A stretch of DNA of 64,000 nt from Prunus persica (GCF_000346465.2 NC_034009.1:25090507-25154506), one strand, 5' to 3'. Positions 24,395 through 37,362 are shown, counted from the stretch's first letter. Numbers and translations: made by a program. The notes: generated by a model not told the origin, from the letters alone.

Positions 24395-27300
24395 ATGGTT
24401 TCTCAACAACAAACTAAGGATTCTGGCTCCAAAAAGCTTGGAATGGTAGCTCCTCAAGACAAGTCTTCGAAGGAGATGAAGTCTTCGAAGAAGATGAAGT
24501 TTGCTTCATCATCTGCTGAGACAGAACCAACCAGCCAGACAACAATCTCTGATGATTCAAAGACTGGTCGAGGTATGAGCACAATGCCTCGTGTTGTGAA
24601 GAGAAAGCTTCAGAAACTGAGGCCAATTGTTGAGTACAATAAAAGGGGGAAAGGTGTTGGCCAAGCACATATTGAGATGCAGTCGTATATTGGTGTGTTG
24701 GCACGCTCCAGGATCCCACTTGTGGACAAGAAATGGTCCCAAATCCCCAAGGATATAAAGGAGCAGATTTGGGAAGCAATTGACATGGCTTTTGTCGTAG
24801 GCCAAGGGGGCAAGACCTCTGTTTTAGCTTCTACTGCCAAGAAATGGAAGGATTTCAAGTCTACACTAACGAGGCATTATATCCTTCCATACACCAATGA
24901 CAGGGAGAAATTAAGCCAACCCCCTGAAACATATAAATTCATAGAGAAAGCACAATGGGATGCCTTTGTAGCTTCAAGGTTATCCAAAGATTTTGAGTCT
25001 GTGCATTCTCAACATGCACAGATTAGGGAGAAACTCGAGTACAATCATCGATTGTCTCGAAAAGGATATGCTGGATTGGAGGATCAATTGGAGGAAACCA
25101 TGCCTGGGGTAGAAATTGATCGATCTACCTTATGGAAGAGAGCTAGACAGGACAAACATGGTAACATCCCTGATCCAAAGGTGGTAGAGAAAGCAAAATT
25201 AATTGTAAGCCTACTATCACTCTGTTTTAAATTTTTATTAAACTGTGAATTATTCTTATTACGTCGTATGTTATATTTTTCGTCGTGTGAATGATATTAC
25301 CACGTCGAAAAGTTTTTAAAAACGTCGTTAAAGGTCTAAATAGGAATCACTACTATGTTTTCTGTAATTATAGCATAAGACGTCGGTGGTTCATTTTCGC
25401 GTCGTGTGAATGATATTACCACGTCGAAACTTTTTTAAAAACGTCGTTAACGGTCTAAATAGGAATCACTACTCTGTTTTCTTTAATTATAGCATAAGAC
25501 GTCGGTTGTTTATTCATTTCGTCGTTTTAAATAAATAACCACGTCGGTATAACTACCGTCGTGATAAGTTATAATAACGTCGGTTTATACGTTATTGCGT
25601 CGTGTGAAATTATATAATACGTCGTTTGTACATAAATAACCGTCGTGTGTTTTTTTGTTTATCTTTGTTTTAGGATGAATTGCAGAAACAAGTCTCGGAA
25701 GGCAAAGTCAGAGTAGATGGCAGCAATGATGTGCTGACCATGGCTTTGGGCCCCGAGCATCCAGGCAGAGTGAGGGGAGTTGGTGCTGGTGTTTCCCCAA
25801 GGCAATATTTCAATTTGCCCAAACCACAGAGGGTGAGCTTTGACGACCGTTTGAAGGACAGTTTAAGAGTTCTCCTTCAAGAAGAGACTAAAAAGATGGA
25901 GGCTAAGGCAAGGGAAGAGGCCTTAAGGATGGAGGCTAGGACAAAACAATTGGTAGAGGCTGAGAGGGAGCATTTCCTGAGTCAGCTTTCCCAATTAATT
26001 CCCAATTTTGATCCAAGCATGCTTAAACCAAGAATTAGCCAAAGCCCCAAAAATCCAATGTCTGACAAAGCTAGCTGCTCTGGAGGTGATGTGAGATCCC
26101 TACATTTGGAGGATGATACTGCCAAAATGGGGAAACATCAGCCAGATGAAGAGAAGGAAGAAGAAAAAAGAGATGAAGAGAAGGAAGAAGAAAAGGAGAA
26201 AGAAGATGAAGAAAAACATGACGACAAGGTATGTTCACATAACTTTGCCTTTTTTATTTGTTTTTCAAAATTTCAGACGTCGATATTTTTATTTAATCCG
26301 TCGTTTGTTTACAACTTAGACGGCGGAATTTTTTTAAGACGTAATAAAATATTTAAACGACGGTTTTTGCACCGTCGTTTAAATGGTTTCAGACGACGCT
26401 TTATTCATAAAACCGTCGTCTTTATTGAATTACCACGACAGTTTTTTCACCGTCGTTTAAATACTTTTAAGACGACGTTTTATTCCTTAAACCGTCGTCT
26501 TTATTGAATTACCACGTCATTTTTTTTATTTCTTTAAACAGGTTATTGAAGTTGGTGATTATTCAAATATGGAGGCGCCATCTTCTTTAAAAACCCTTTG
26601 TCGTTTTGTGGAAACGACACTCCTGCCTGAGGATAAGACACTCCAATTTACAATTGATAAGGAGGTGTTTGGTGGTGAGCGCGATACCTTCCTCCTGCCT
26701 GAAGATATTACACAATTTGCAGGCATGGAAGAAATTGGAGCTACTGTATTGGCTGTATATATGAGGTTTGTACTTCTAAAATAATACCTCGTTGGTTTAT
26801 ATATTGAGTCGTCTTAACTAACTAACCACGTCGTCTTAACTAACTACCGTCGTGATAAATATATTATAACGTCCTCATCTATTTCAGTACGTCGTGTGAA
26901 ATATTATAATACGTCGTTTTTTTATACATAACCGTCGTGTTTTTTTGTGCTGACTTGTTTATATTATTTTATGTATTTAGGTACTTACACGATGTTTTGA
27001 AACAAGCCAATATGTGCAGCATGGTTGGCTTTATCGACCCTGCTACAGTTAGTGCCAACTCTGGCACAATAACTGAAAGATCACGACTGGTAGCAGCTCG
27101 ACTTCAGAAGACAGACGGTGAACAGATTTTCATGATGCCTTACAATCCAGGGTTAGTCTCCTTAGGATTTTGTTTTTATGATTTTCAATAAATGACAGCT
27201 TATAAACTAACCACGTCGGTGTTTTATTTTATTTAGTCGTTTGAAACTACTAACCACGTCGGTATTTATTTATCGTCGTGATAAATATATAATGTCGTCG

Positions 27301-27940
27301 TTATCTACTTTATTTCGTCGTGTGAAATACTATAATACGTCGTTTTTGTAAATAACCGTCGTTTTTATATTAATTTTGTGCAGCCGTCATTGGATCTTGC
27401 TGATTGTAAGAGCAAAGAAGGAGACCGTCTATTTTCTGGATCCTCTGCCAGGTCATCGTGTGGTCGACGAAGAGGCGAAAAACATCGTGAACAGTGCTTT
27501 AAAAATATATAATACCCACATAGCCCGAGCAGGACGTAAAAATGTAATTTGGAAAACTCTCTCAGGCACACCAAAGCAACCCAGCAATGTCGAATGCGGG
27601 TATTATGTGATGCGCTTCATGAGGGACATCATCATGGATCCTTCCTTGGGGTTTGAGTATAAGGTAAGAAGAAATTACCTTCATACATTTCACGTCGTTT
27701 TTTGTATTATCAACGACGGTCATGTAAAATTAACGTCGTTGAATGGATATACTACGTCGGTTATGAAAAATATCGTCGTCTGTGATTGAATTTCTTTTTA
27801 TTTATAAACCCTAATAGTCATTGTTTATGCAGTATGCCAAGGGAAACCAGGAAGCTTCATATCCCCAAGAAGCCATTGATGAAGTCCGGAATGAATGGGC
27901 AGAGTTTGTTTTCCAAATTATTAAACAGGGCAATTATTGA
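24395..27940 (+). CDS. CACTA-encoded protein: TNP1-like coiled coil with C-terminal Ulp1-type protease
   Basis: Six exons join without a stop: 24395-25204, 25674-26228, 26542-26765, 26981-27151, 27384-27663, 27833-27940; 2148 nt, 715 residues. The N-terminal half has Lys/Ser-rich sequence and the region around KKWSQIPKDIKEQIWEAIDM seen in En/Spm plant transposase (Ptta) proteins. A Glu/Lys-rich helical region follows (about residues 320-450). The C terminus is Ulp1-like with His589 (SRHW), Asp606 (YFLDPLP), Asn655 near the usual Gln place, and Cys658 (VECGYYV). A good acceptor precedes the start. It likely combines DNA binding with a deubiquitinylase-like domain, but cleavage activity is inferred only from residues. 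All large introns carry CGTCGT motifs while exons do not. Apparently intact. Confidence 0.88.
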
Positions 27941-29924
27941 ACACTTGATATTTATGTATAATGTACAAATTTTCTCTATAATATGTAATGTAAAAATTTG
28001 TTGAGGTTTTCTTAAATTAAAAAAAAAAAACAAACATACAAATTGCTTAACCGACGTGTAATACTTTTCCAACGACCTAATAAAGTCAAAAACCGTCGTA
28101 TTTTGTTGTTTCGTGTTTTAAACAAATACGACGTAAAAATATAGTTAGACGACGTTCTTTGAACAATTGAGTCGTTTATGGTTTACAACATCTTCAATTT
28201 CTTAAGGGTTCAGGGTATCATCGACGACGTTTATGTAACGACAGCGGTTAAGTCGTGGAATATATATTTTACGTCGTATAGTTAAATAGCCGCCCTGGTT
28301 TCTCATTTTAACGACATCATTTTAACGACTTAGTAGTCTATTACAATTTACAACGTCTACAATTTATTAACACCGACGTGGTTTGTTGTTGTGGTAAGAA
28401 TATTTTATTATTTTTATATCAAAATATTCAAAATAAATTTAAAATAAATCAGAAAATTGAAAAGTCAACTCCTATGAAGTCATTGATATATTTTCTTCCA
28501 CATAAACCTTGAAAAAATTCATTTTGAATAACAAAAATTTAAAATGACCATCCAAAACAAAATTGTTTTGATGAGTCATAAAATCACTTCTAGTTTTATG
28601 GTTTAGGGTTTAGAGTCTAGGGTTTAGAGATTAGGGTTGTTATTTATTGGGGTTTATTTTTAAAGTATAATTTTTGGGTAGTCTAGGGTATATGTTAGGC
28701 TTTAAAACCATAAAATCTTTTATAAACTTAATTTTTTAAATTGTATAATTTAGTTTTATGGGTTTAGGGTATTAATTTTTAACGACGGTGGTTGCGTCGT
28801 GGAATACATATTTTACGTCGTACAGTAAAACATACGACATGGTTTACGCTTTAAACGACGTGATTTTAATATGTAAGTCGGTTTATATAATTTACAACGT
28901 CTTTAATTTCTTAACACCGACGTGGTTTTTCAGTCGTCGTTATATAAAAAATTCAAAATAAATTTAAAATTAATCCGAAAAATGAAGCTTCAAAATGAAC
29001 GGCCTTACGTTCTTAATCCGAAAAATGAAGTTTCCGTCGTGGAATATTAAATTTACGTCGGTACTTGTAGAACTTTCGCCTTGGTTTTTCTTTCGACGTT
29101 TTAAAACGCGCAAGCTCTAAAAATTTTCGCGCGACCTAAATTTTTTTAGATTTGGCTCTTATTCTTATACTTCGAACCCTGAAACCTAAAATTTTCAGAT
29201 TTCGCGCGACATAACATTTCGCTCTCTCACTTCTGCTCTAATTAAAAGTTGCACTCTCCAGGCTCCGTCGAATCTGTGAGCTCGTCCAACCTGTAAGTAC
29301 AAACCCTATCTTCCCCTTGTAAATTCATTGAATGATATTAGGTTGTTTTGTTAAAGGGTTTTATGTGTATGCTTTGCGATCTGTTAATAATGTGCTTATA
29401 GGTATGGGTTCATGGATTTTCTGTTTAATGGGTTCATGGATTACATTATCTGTTATGTTGAATTGGGAATGGATTTAATTTTGTCGTATCTTTTAATCAC
29501 CCTATGTTATGTTGAATTGGGAATGGATTTATTGTTTTCATGCTTGGTTTCATGTAAATGTTGGTTTCTTGCTTGGTTTCATATATATGTTGTGTTCTTA
29601 ATGGGTTTTGTGTTCTTGAAAATAAACTGAGACACGACGAATTTTAAGGCATACGATGACGATTACACGACGGTTTTTTTAAACTACCGTCGTTGTATTA
29701 CTTATACACGACGGTTTTTTCATAAACTGTCGTTTGTATTACTTATATTAGACGACGTCTGTTGAAAATCCGTCGTCTATATATGCCAAATACGTCTTTT
29801 TTTGTTTAAAACCCGTCGTCTCTGTTGTGTATTACTTGCGATTAGATCATTGTATAATCTGCTATAGTGATGGTCATTGCCTGTATTTTCACTTTATTAT
29901 AGATAATAGGTTATAGTGTCGGAG
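27941..29924. other. CACTA spacer with motif arrays and TNPD leader
   Basis: CGTCGT/ACGACG motifs at about 28050-28390, 28780-29110 and 29630-29820 flank a motif-free segment (about 28400-28770) containing TTTAGGG-like words. About 29110-29640 looks like the leader of the transposase gene, with a donor near CTGTAAGTAC (about 29292) that would open a 5'-UTR intron. Confidence 0.5.
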
Positions 29925-32900
29925 ATGGATAAGTCATGGATGCACTCGGATAGAAGATCGAAGGCATATGAATTTGGGGTGGAAGCATTTTTGAACTTTG
30001 CTGTAGAAAATCTTCTAACTACAACACATATCCGTTGTCCATGTGTTAAATGTGTTAATTTGAAGTTGTTTGGGGTTGGAATTATAAGGGATCACTTATA
30101 CTTTAATGGAATTGACCAAAGCTATAAGAATTGGACATTTCACGGAGAACCTTGGGAAGCAACTACTAATGCTAGCAGAAATGTTGAAGAAGATGATGGC
30201 CATAGTAGGTACAGTTTTGTGTCTGAAGAAATTGATATGGATGATAATGATTTTGGTGATTTTGGTTCGGATCCGTATGAGTTTGCCAATGTGATTGGGG
30301 ATGGAGATCAACCAGTGTACCCTGGTTGTAGAAAGTACACGAAGTTATCGGCATTAGTGAAGTTGTATAATTTGAAGGCAAAACATGGGATGAGTGATGT
30401 CTGTTTTACAGAATTATTGATACTTCAAGGCGATTTGCTTCCAGAAGGAAATACAATACCAACCTCCATGTATGAGGCTAAAAAGACTTTGTGTGCATTG
30501 GGGCTGAGTTATGAGAAAATGCACGCATGCCCCAATGATTGCATCTTGTATAGGAAGGAGTATGAGGATTCAACTAATTGTCCTACTTGTGGTATCTCAA
30601 GGTGGAAGGAAGGCAAAGATTCAATCTTGAAAGAGGGTGTGCCAGCGAAGGTGGTGTGGTATTTTCCCCCAATTCCAAGGTTTAAAAGGATGTTTCAATC
30701 ACATGAGACAGCTAAAAGTTTGACTTGGTGGCATGCTGCTAGAAAATCAATTGACGGTCAGATGTCTCATCCGGCGGATTCCCCGTCTTGGAAACTTCTT
30801 GATGATAAATGGCCTGAGTTTGGTAATGAGCCGAGAAACTTGAGATTGGCTCTTTCATCTGATGGATTCAATCCCCACAGTTCTCTAAGTAGCAGATATA
30901 GTTGTTGGCCGGTTATCTTAGTTACATATAATCTCCCTCCATGGCTGTGCATGAAACGAAAGTTCATGATGTTAACCTTATTGATTTCCGGTCCTAAACA
31001 ACCCGGAAATGATATAGACGTCTACTTGGAGCCTTTGATTGATGATTAAAAATCCTTGTGGGTTGGGATTAGAGGAGTGTATGATGCACATAATGGAGAA
31101 TACTTTACACTCAGAGCTGCATTAATGTGGACAATTAATGATTTCCCCGCCTATGGAAACTTATCTGGTTGTGTTGTTAAAGAATATAAAGCTTGTCCAA
31201 TATGCGGCGATGATACACCTAGTCACAGGTTGAAAAATGGCCACAAAATTTGTTACATTGGGCATAGAAAATGGTTACCAATCAATCATCCATATAGGAG
31301 GCAACGTGCAGCTTTTAATGGGAAACCTGAATATGGCATACCTCCCTAGCCATTAACCGGAGAAGAAGTGTTGCATATGGTTGAAAATGGTGACAGAGTT
31401 TGTTGGAAGAAGAAATCAATATTCTTTGATCTCGAGTATTGGAAATACCTTCCTGTGAGGCATGCCCTAGATGTTATGCACATTGAGAAGAATGTTTGCG
31501 ATAGTATCATTGGTACATTGCTGGAGATCCCTGGAAAAAAAAAGATGGGATTGCTGCTCGATTAGATTTATTGAACATGGGGGTCAAAACTGATTTGCAA
31601 CCCGAGTATGGAGAAAGACGTACTCGTTTGCCTCCTAGGCCTTGGAATTTGTCAAGAGCAGAGAAGAGAGAGGTTTGCAATTCTTTCTATGGTATGAAGG
31701 TCCCTGAAGGTTATTCTTCAAATATTAAAAATCTTGTATCTTTACAAGATTCAAGACTTCTTGGCCTTAAATCACATGATTGTCATACCTTAATGCAACA
31801 ATTGCTCCCTGTGGCAATTCGTTCTGTTTTGGAGAAGCCTGCAAGGTATGCAATAACTCGTTTGTGCTTCTTCTTCAATGCTATATGTGCAAAGACTGTT
31901 GATGTTTCCAAGCTAGATAAGTTGGAAGAAGATGTAGTAGTTACTCTGTGTTTGCTTGAGAAGTACTTTCCCCCTTCATTCTTTGATATCATGGTTCATC
32001 TAGTAGTACATCTTGTCAGAGAAGTTCGTCTATGTGGGCCAGTATATTTTAGGTGGATGTATCCGTTTGAAAGATATATGAAAGTGCTGAAGGGGTATGT
32101 TCAGAATCGTACTCGTCCCGAAGGTTGCATTGCTGAGCGGTATATAGCTGAAGAATCGATAGAGTTTTGTACTCAGCATTTATCTGATGTTAGTACAGTT
32201 GGAGTGCCTTCAAGCCAAAAGATGGGAGTTTCAAAGCCATTATCAGGTTGCACAGTGAGCGTAGTTGATCAGGACCTGTTGAATCAAGCACATCTATATG
32301 TCTTGGAGAATACGGAGGAAGTCCTACCTTATATCGAGTACGTATGAGTTTTATTCTTTAAGTTTCCATTTTAAATTATTTCTTATGTTTATCTTATATA
32401 TTTGGGACCGTAATGCTTGAATTTTTCGTGTCATGTAGGCAACATATGATCCACATCAAGACTGCTTATCCAAAATTTAGAAAGAGAACAAAGTGGCTGC
32501 AGGATAAGCACAATAGCACTTTCATTCAATGGCTACGCTTCAAGGTATATGTTGTTGAATAACATATTTCTCTTTTAATTTTCTTCTTATTTCTATGTTA
32601 GATTGAATTAAGATTTGATTAATTTGCAGGTTCAAAGTGAACTTGAGGAAGACAATAATGGCGTATCAGAAAATTTAAGGTGGCTAGCAGCTGGTCCAAA
32701 CATGGCAGTGCCATTATATAGGAGCTATCTTATTAAAGGTATTAAATTCAATATCAAGGCACAAGATGATGTGCGGACAACTCAAAATAGTGGAGTTTAT
32801 TTACTTGCACATACCATGCAAGTTGTTAGTGCCAAGGATAAAAACCCAATTCTCTCAAATATGGGTTTCTATGGTGTCATTCAAGAAATTTGGGACCTTG

Positions 32901-33274
32901 ACTACCAAAAGTTTACAATCCCAGTCTTTAGGTGTGATTGGATAGATAGTTCTGGTCTTGTAGTCGACGAACTTGGATTTACCCTTGTAGATTTGAGTAA
33001 AATTGGACATAGGAATGACCAATTTGTTTTGGCTTCTCAAGTCAAACAAATATTTTTTGTTGACGACCCGATGCATCGTGGTTGGTCGGTAGTGTTATCA
33101 ATGCCTAATAGAGAATATAATGATGTTATTGGTGATGAAGTCTTAGGTGATGTGATAATTGAGTGTGAGCCATTTACTAGAGGGATGCCAAATGTTGACA
33201 CATTTGATGAACTGGTGGGTGAGTTAGGTGCTCAAAATATTCGAGGTGGGTGTGAAGATATATGGATTGAATGA
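29925..33274 (+). pseudogene. TNPD-type CACTA transposase, decayed
   Basis: Exons 29925-32337, 32439-32544 and 32630-33274 follow the usual order: transposase-associated N-terminal domain (MDKSWMHSDRRS; CPCVKCVN), Transposase_21 catalytic region (SYSCWPVILVTYNLPPWLC is nearly canonical; LWTINDFPAYGNLSG here begins MWTINDF), then DUF4218-like (FRWMYPFERYMKVLKGYV) and DUF4216-like (GFYGVIQEIW) segments. Damage is light: TAA at 31047-31049, TAG at 31347-31349, and a frameshift in an A run near 31536-31545. Everything else is collinear. TNPD normally binds the terminal repeats and cuts the element out. Confidence 0.9.
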
Positions 33275-34899
33275 TGCTTATGTAATTGGCAGTGTATGAC
33301 ATTCATTTTATAATATATTGTAATGTGATTTCTTCACTTTCATTATACAGGTTTTGGCCACAAAACAATCAGTGCAAAAAATACTGGATCCAGATTACAT
33401 CATTATATTCTGCATAAAAAACAACGTCTGTTCAAATAAAACACGACGTTATGGTGAACCATTTATTCAGCATATTTACCGACGTCTTAAAGCAACGTAA
33501 CAATGAAGAACCACGACGCTATTGTGAAGCAATTATCCAGGATATCACGTCGGGGAAGGATTAAGAACCGCCATGTAATTCAAAATAACACGACTCCAAT
33601 CCAATAATAACGACGTCTAAAAAATGAGATATATAATCTGAACGTTAAAAAATACGACGTCATCATACATTTTTCACGTCGCAAGTTCTTTTATAAACGA
33701 AGAGAAACGAAATAAATTCCGACGGAAATTCATTATAACCGCCGTCTAATAACAATTAAACGACGTTATTTGTAATACGGCTCTCATCATAATCTATGCC
33801 GTCTATATGTTCTGTAATACGGCTCTCATTTATTTGGAACCGACGTTGTTTAGAAGTTCAACGTCGTCTATATTATTAAGTGCGTCGTGAGTAATGAATA
33901 CATATAAATACAACGTCGACTATATAAATGTATACGTCGTAAATAATGACACTGACAACTATTTTCACGTCATCTTTTTTAGAAAAATCGAAGTGGAAAA
34001 TTTATTTCACGACGGTTTTTTGTAAATAAGAGACGTAGTAGATTTCAATAACGTCGTCTTCTCATGTATTTAAAGACGTCATATTTTTTCTTGTCGGGTA
34101 AATTATATTTAACGGCGTAGTATTTTAGTTGTCGTCGTTGTATGTATATCTTGCGGCCTTGTTCTTTTAATATGTGTCATATTTTTCCTTTTTAACGACG
34201 GTGATTTTTTTGAGTTGGTCGTCTATTCTCATCCTCGACTATTTTCTAGAACTTTAGCAGACTAAACACGTCTGTTTTTATTTTTTTCCGACGTTGTTTT
34301 ATTTAACAACGTCTAATATTTATCGTCGTTGTTTGTTTCTGAAAATAGGACGTATAAATTTTGTAATACGACTCTCATATATTTGTAACCGACGTTGTTT
34401 AGTTTTTCAACATCTACTCTATTAACATATACGTCGTAAATAATGACACTGACAACTATTTCCACGTCATCTTTTATCGAAAAATCGTAGTGGAAAATTA
34501 ATTTTACGACGGTTGTTTTTATATATGCGACGTAGTAGGTATCAATAACGTCGTCTTCTAATGTATTTAAAGACGTCATATTTTTTATTGTCGTGAAAAT
34601 TATATTTAACGTCGTCGTATTTGTATTTTCGTCGTTGTATGTCTATCTTGCGGCCTTGTTCTGTTAATATGTGTCATATTTTTCCTTTTTAACGACGGTT
34701 TTTTTAGAGAGTTGGTCGTCTATTATCATCCTCGATTGCTTTTTTTAGATCTTTTTGCAGTACAAAGACGTCGTTTTGTATTTGTTGATGACGTTGTATA
34801 TTTTAACAACGACGGTTATTTAGCATCGTGGTTTATGAGGGAAAAGATGACGGTGGATTCCACGACCATTGAAAAACCCAATACACGACGGTGATTTAC
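33275..34899. repeat. CACTA 3' subterminal region with CGTCGT motifs and an internal duplication
   Basis: Motifs such as ACGACGT, CGTCGT and AACGTCG recur in both orientations through the whole stretch. A block of about 400 bp (about 33780-34220) is repeated next door (about 34325-34740), with shared phrases such as TCTTGCGGCCTTGTTCT and AATAATGACACTGACAACTA, so the 3' end grew by tandem duplication. Confidence 0.85.
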
Positions 34900-34928
34900 C
34901 GTCGTCTTTTTGCTTTTTTGTAGTTGTG
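34900..34928 (-). repeat. Right CACTA terminal inverted repeat
   Basis: Inverted, it reads CACAACTACAAAAAAGC then AAAAAGACGACGG, matching the left end. ATT follows at 34929-34931, equal to the left flank. Confidence 0.9.
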
Positions 34929-34931
34929 ATT

Positions 34932-35410
34932 TCACTCCAATTGTGGTCTGGTAAGATGACCGAAGCATAATCTCGGAACATTTCGAAGCCGTTGTTGAAA
35001 CATTCAACCATTTCATGGTTATATTCTTCAGATTCTGTGAATGTTTCGAGGGCATTTTTCTTTCTGTCTTCCAATTTTAACTTCAAGGACTCTAACTCTT
35101 TGCTCCGACTTTTTGCTTTAAGAGCTTGCTTCACCTCTCCAGCGTATGCTTTGTTCAACTTGTTGGCCAAGTTTCCCATAACTTGGCCATGAATATAGCA
35201 CTTACTCTCCCACCAATCTGTTGCCTTTGACATATATTGGAGGTGGTGCTTGACGGCAGAGATTTTGTCAAGCGGATCATGAGTCTCAGCCTCACTTCCA
35301 GATGAAGTGGGATCATGATTGGGAGTCCGAGGTGGAGATGGGAATGGCACATGCCAGGGCTGGTCCCCCGAGTAACTGACATGCTCGTTAGGAGGGCGTA
35401 CATCCGACAT
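34932..35410 (-). pseudogene. Accessory ORF A, 5' fragment (coiled-coil protein of MULE 1)
   Basis: The minus-strand ORF starts at ATG 35410 and runs to the CACTA border; with the fragment at 21211-21331 it makes 199 residues. The N terminus is Pro/Ser-rich, the middle (about residues 80-125) is Lys/Glu-rich coiled coil, then comes FTESEEY and GFEMFRDYA (residues 141-149) with NWSEI. The same ending, F-x-E-S/G then GFE-M/L-FR-x-Y/F-A and a later W-x-x-I, occurs in the ORFs at 37363-37833 and 54794-55120. In its present state the frame runs on into the CACTA terminus for about 36 residues. Function unknown; I know of no named family with this motif. Confidence 0.75.
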
Positions 35411-35835
35411 GTTGAAGTATTACTGGGGACAATTCACAGCTGTTGCCTGCAACAAAACAAATAGAGGTACATTCAGTCTCCAGTTGTAAACGACTATATG
35501 GTTAGGTTGAGTGGAGAATATTTGCCTTTCAGTAAGACTAATTACCTTTCCCGTTAAGAAGGTGCCTCTGTTGCAGTTCTATATAGGAAGGTTCAGTTAT
35601 ATGTACGAACTTATATGAGGTAAATTGGGTTTTGTGTTGGTGCATTAAATTGATGGGATTCAAAACTACACCATTAACTCCTTGGCTGTAAGTTACAGCA
35701 GTACAACATGACATTAACAACAATAAAATTGGCTTCCAAACGACAAAAAACCAAACCTTAATGGGAAATAGGAAATTGTGGATTGGAACCAAAAATAGGA
35801 CTATGTAAGTAAGCATTTATTGCGAATTTCAGAAC
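35411..35835. other. Upstream region of accessory ORF A
   Basis: AT-rich sequence with no convincing ORF; it should contain the promoter and leader of ORF A and grades into the purine-rich repeat. Confidence 0.35.
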
Positions 35836-36960
35836 ACAAAATTGGAAAATAGGAAAATAGCAAAACACGAAAATTGGAAATTTGGAAAAGTGACAACTTA
35901 AAACTTGGATATGGGAAATAAGGAAACTTGAAAAATTGGAAATTGAAGAAAAGAAAAATTGGAAAAACGGAAATACGAAAAAATGGAAAGTTGGAAAGTT
36001 GGAAATTTGAAAATTTGGAAAATTGGAAAAAGGAAATAAGGAAAAATTGGAAACAGGAAAGTAGGCAATAGGATCAAATGATAGTTGGAAAATTGGAAAA
36101 TTGGAAAAAGGAAAAAAGGACACTTGGAAAATAGGAAATTTGGAAATTGTAGATTGGAAAAGAAAGCAACTTGGAAAATTGGAAATTTCGAAATTGGCCA
36201 AAAGGAAACTTGGAAAATAGGAAAATAGGAAATAGGAAATAGGAAAGAAAGGAAACTCTGAAAACATGAAAATTTGAAAATTCGAAAATTTGAAAAATCA
36301 GAAAAAAGGACACTTGGAAAGTAGGCAAATAAGCAAATTGGGAAATTGAAAATTGAAAATTGAAAATTGAAAAATTGGAAAATTGGAAAATTGGAATATT
36401 GGAGAACTGGATAAATGAAAAATAGGAAATAAGGCAACTTGGAAAATAGCAATAGTGGAAATTGAACAAAAGGACAGTTACCAAAATGATAAATTTGAAA
36501 TAGGAAAAAAAGGAAACTTAGAAAATAGTCGAATTGGAAATAAAAACATTGGATAATTGGACAAAAACTTAAATTTTGAAAATTGGAAATAGGAAACAGG
36601 GACACATGGAAAATCAGAAAACTGGAAACGAATTGAAATTGTGGAAATGGGAAATATGACAATTACCATATTGGACAATTTTAATTACTGTCTGAATTAG
36701 GCAAAGTAGGCAACTTTTTATAAGTACATAATGGGGGGAAAATGGGAACATTGAAAAATTGGAAAACTGGCAATAGAACAAAAGGAAACTTGGGAAATTG
36801 CACAATACGAAAATAGGGAATAGGAAAAAATAATGAAAAATTGAAAAATTGGAAAATTGGATGACACATGGAAAATAGGAAAATATGAAAAATGGCAAAA
36901 TGGCATACAGCAATTGAGATTGGTGAAATGAGAAATAAGACAAACCATTATTGGTCAATT
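35836..36960. repeat. Purine-strand minisatellite, GGAAAATT type (about 1.1 kb)
   Basis: Words such as TTGGAAAATTGGAAAATAGG repeat over 1.1 kb with an 8-9-bp basic unit and constant drift. The plus strand is very rich in A and G and poor in C. On the minus strand this makes long Phe/Ser/Pro/Ile-rich open frames that are artefacts of the repeat. No longer fixed unit was found. Confidence 0.9.
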
Positions 36961-37362
36961 CGAATGAGTTGGTGAATTTGGCAAATAGGCAACTCCCTTA
37001 TTTCAATGACATAATGGGAAAATGACCAAGTTGGGAACGTCCAACATACAAATATATTGCAAAAAGGCATAAAGTCAACCTGGGTAATAACTCCCGCCCA
37101 TACTATCCCGCCTAACACTCCCACCAATCTCTCCCGCCAATTACTCCCCCTAATCCCTCCCGCCAATAACTCTCTCACTTACTGGTTTGGTCATTAAAAT
37201 TTGCAGGTATATTAATCAACCCAGCTGTTTGAAATGAAAACTTCCATCACATTAACTGCTGCTTACAGCCACTACCTTCCCCACAGATTTAACTCACATC
37301 GCATTTAGTCCCCTGTTGTTCCAATTAAGTTGTACACCAGCCAACAATAAATATCAAAGACC
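36961..37362. other. Spacer with short CTCCCGCC repeats
   Basis: Around 37085-37170 the words ACTCCCGCC and CTCTCCCGCCAAT recur about six times. The following 190 bp probably hold the promoter and leader of the next small ORF. Confidence 0.5.

Larger units (their letters stand above)
21332..34928. mobile_element. CACTA (En/Spm) transposon nested in MULE 1
   Basis: The left end is CACTACTACAAAAAGTG and the right end (inverted) is CACAACTACAAAAAAGC. Both flanks carry ATT (21329-21331 and 34929-34931), the 3-bp duplication typical of CACTA elements. The 13,597 bp contain an intact six-exon Ulp1-type gene (24395-27940) and a decayed TNPD transposase (29925-33274), both on the plus strand, embedded in noncoding DNA full of ACGACG/CGTCGT motifs. 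It is younger than MULE 1 because it splits a MULE 1 ORF. Its transposase is broken, so further movement would need another copy. Confidence 0.95.

Noticed and set aside
35758..36958. Several long minus-strand ORFs rich in Phe, Ser, Pro and Ile
   Set aside because: They are translations of the GGAAAATT-type repeat in several frames at once; no conserved protein.
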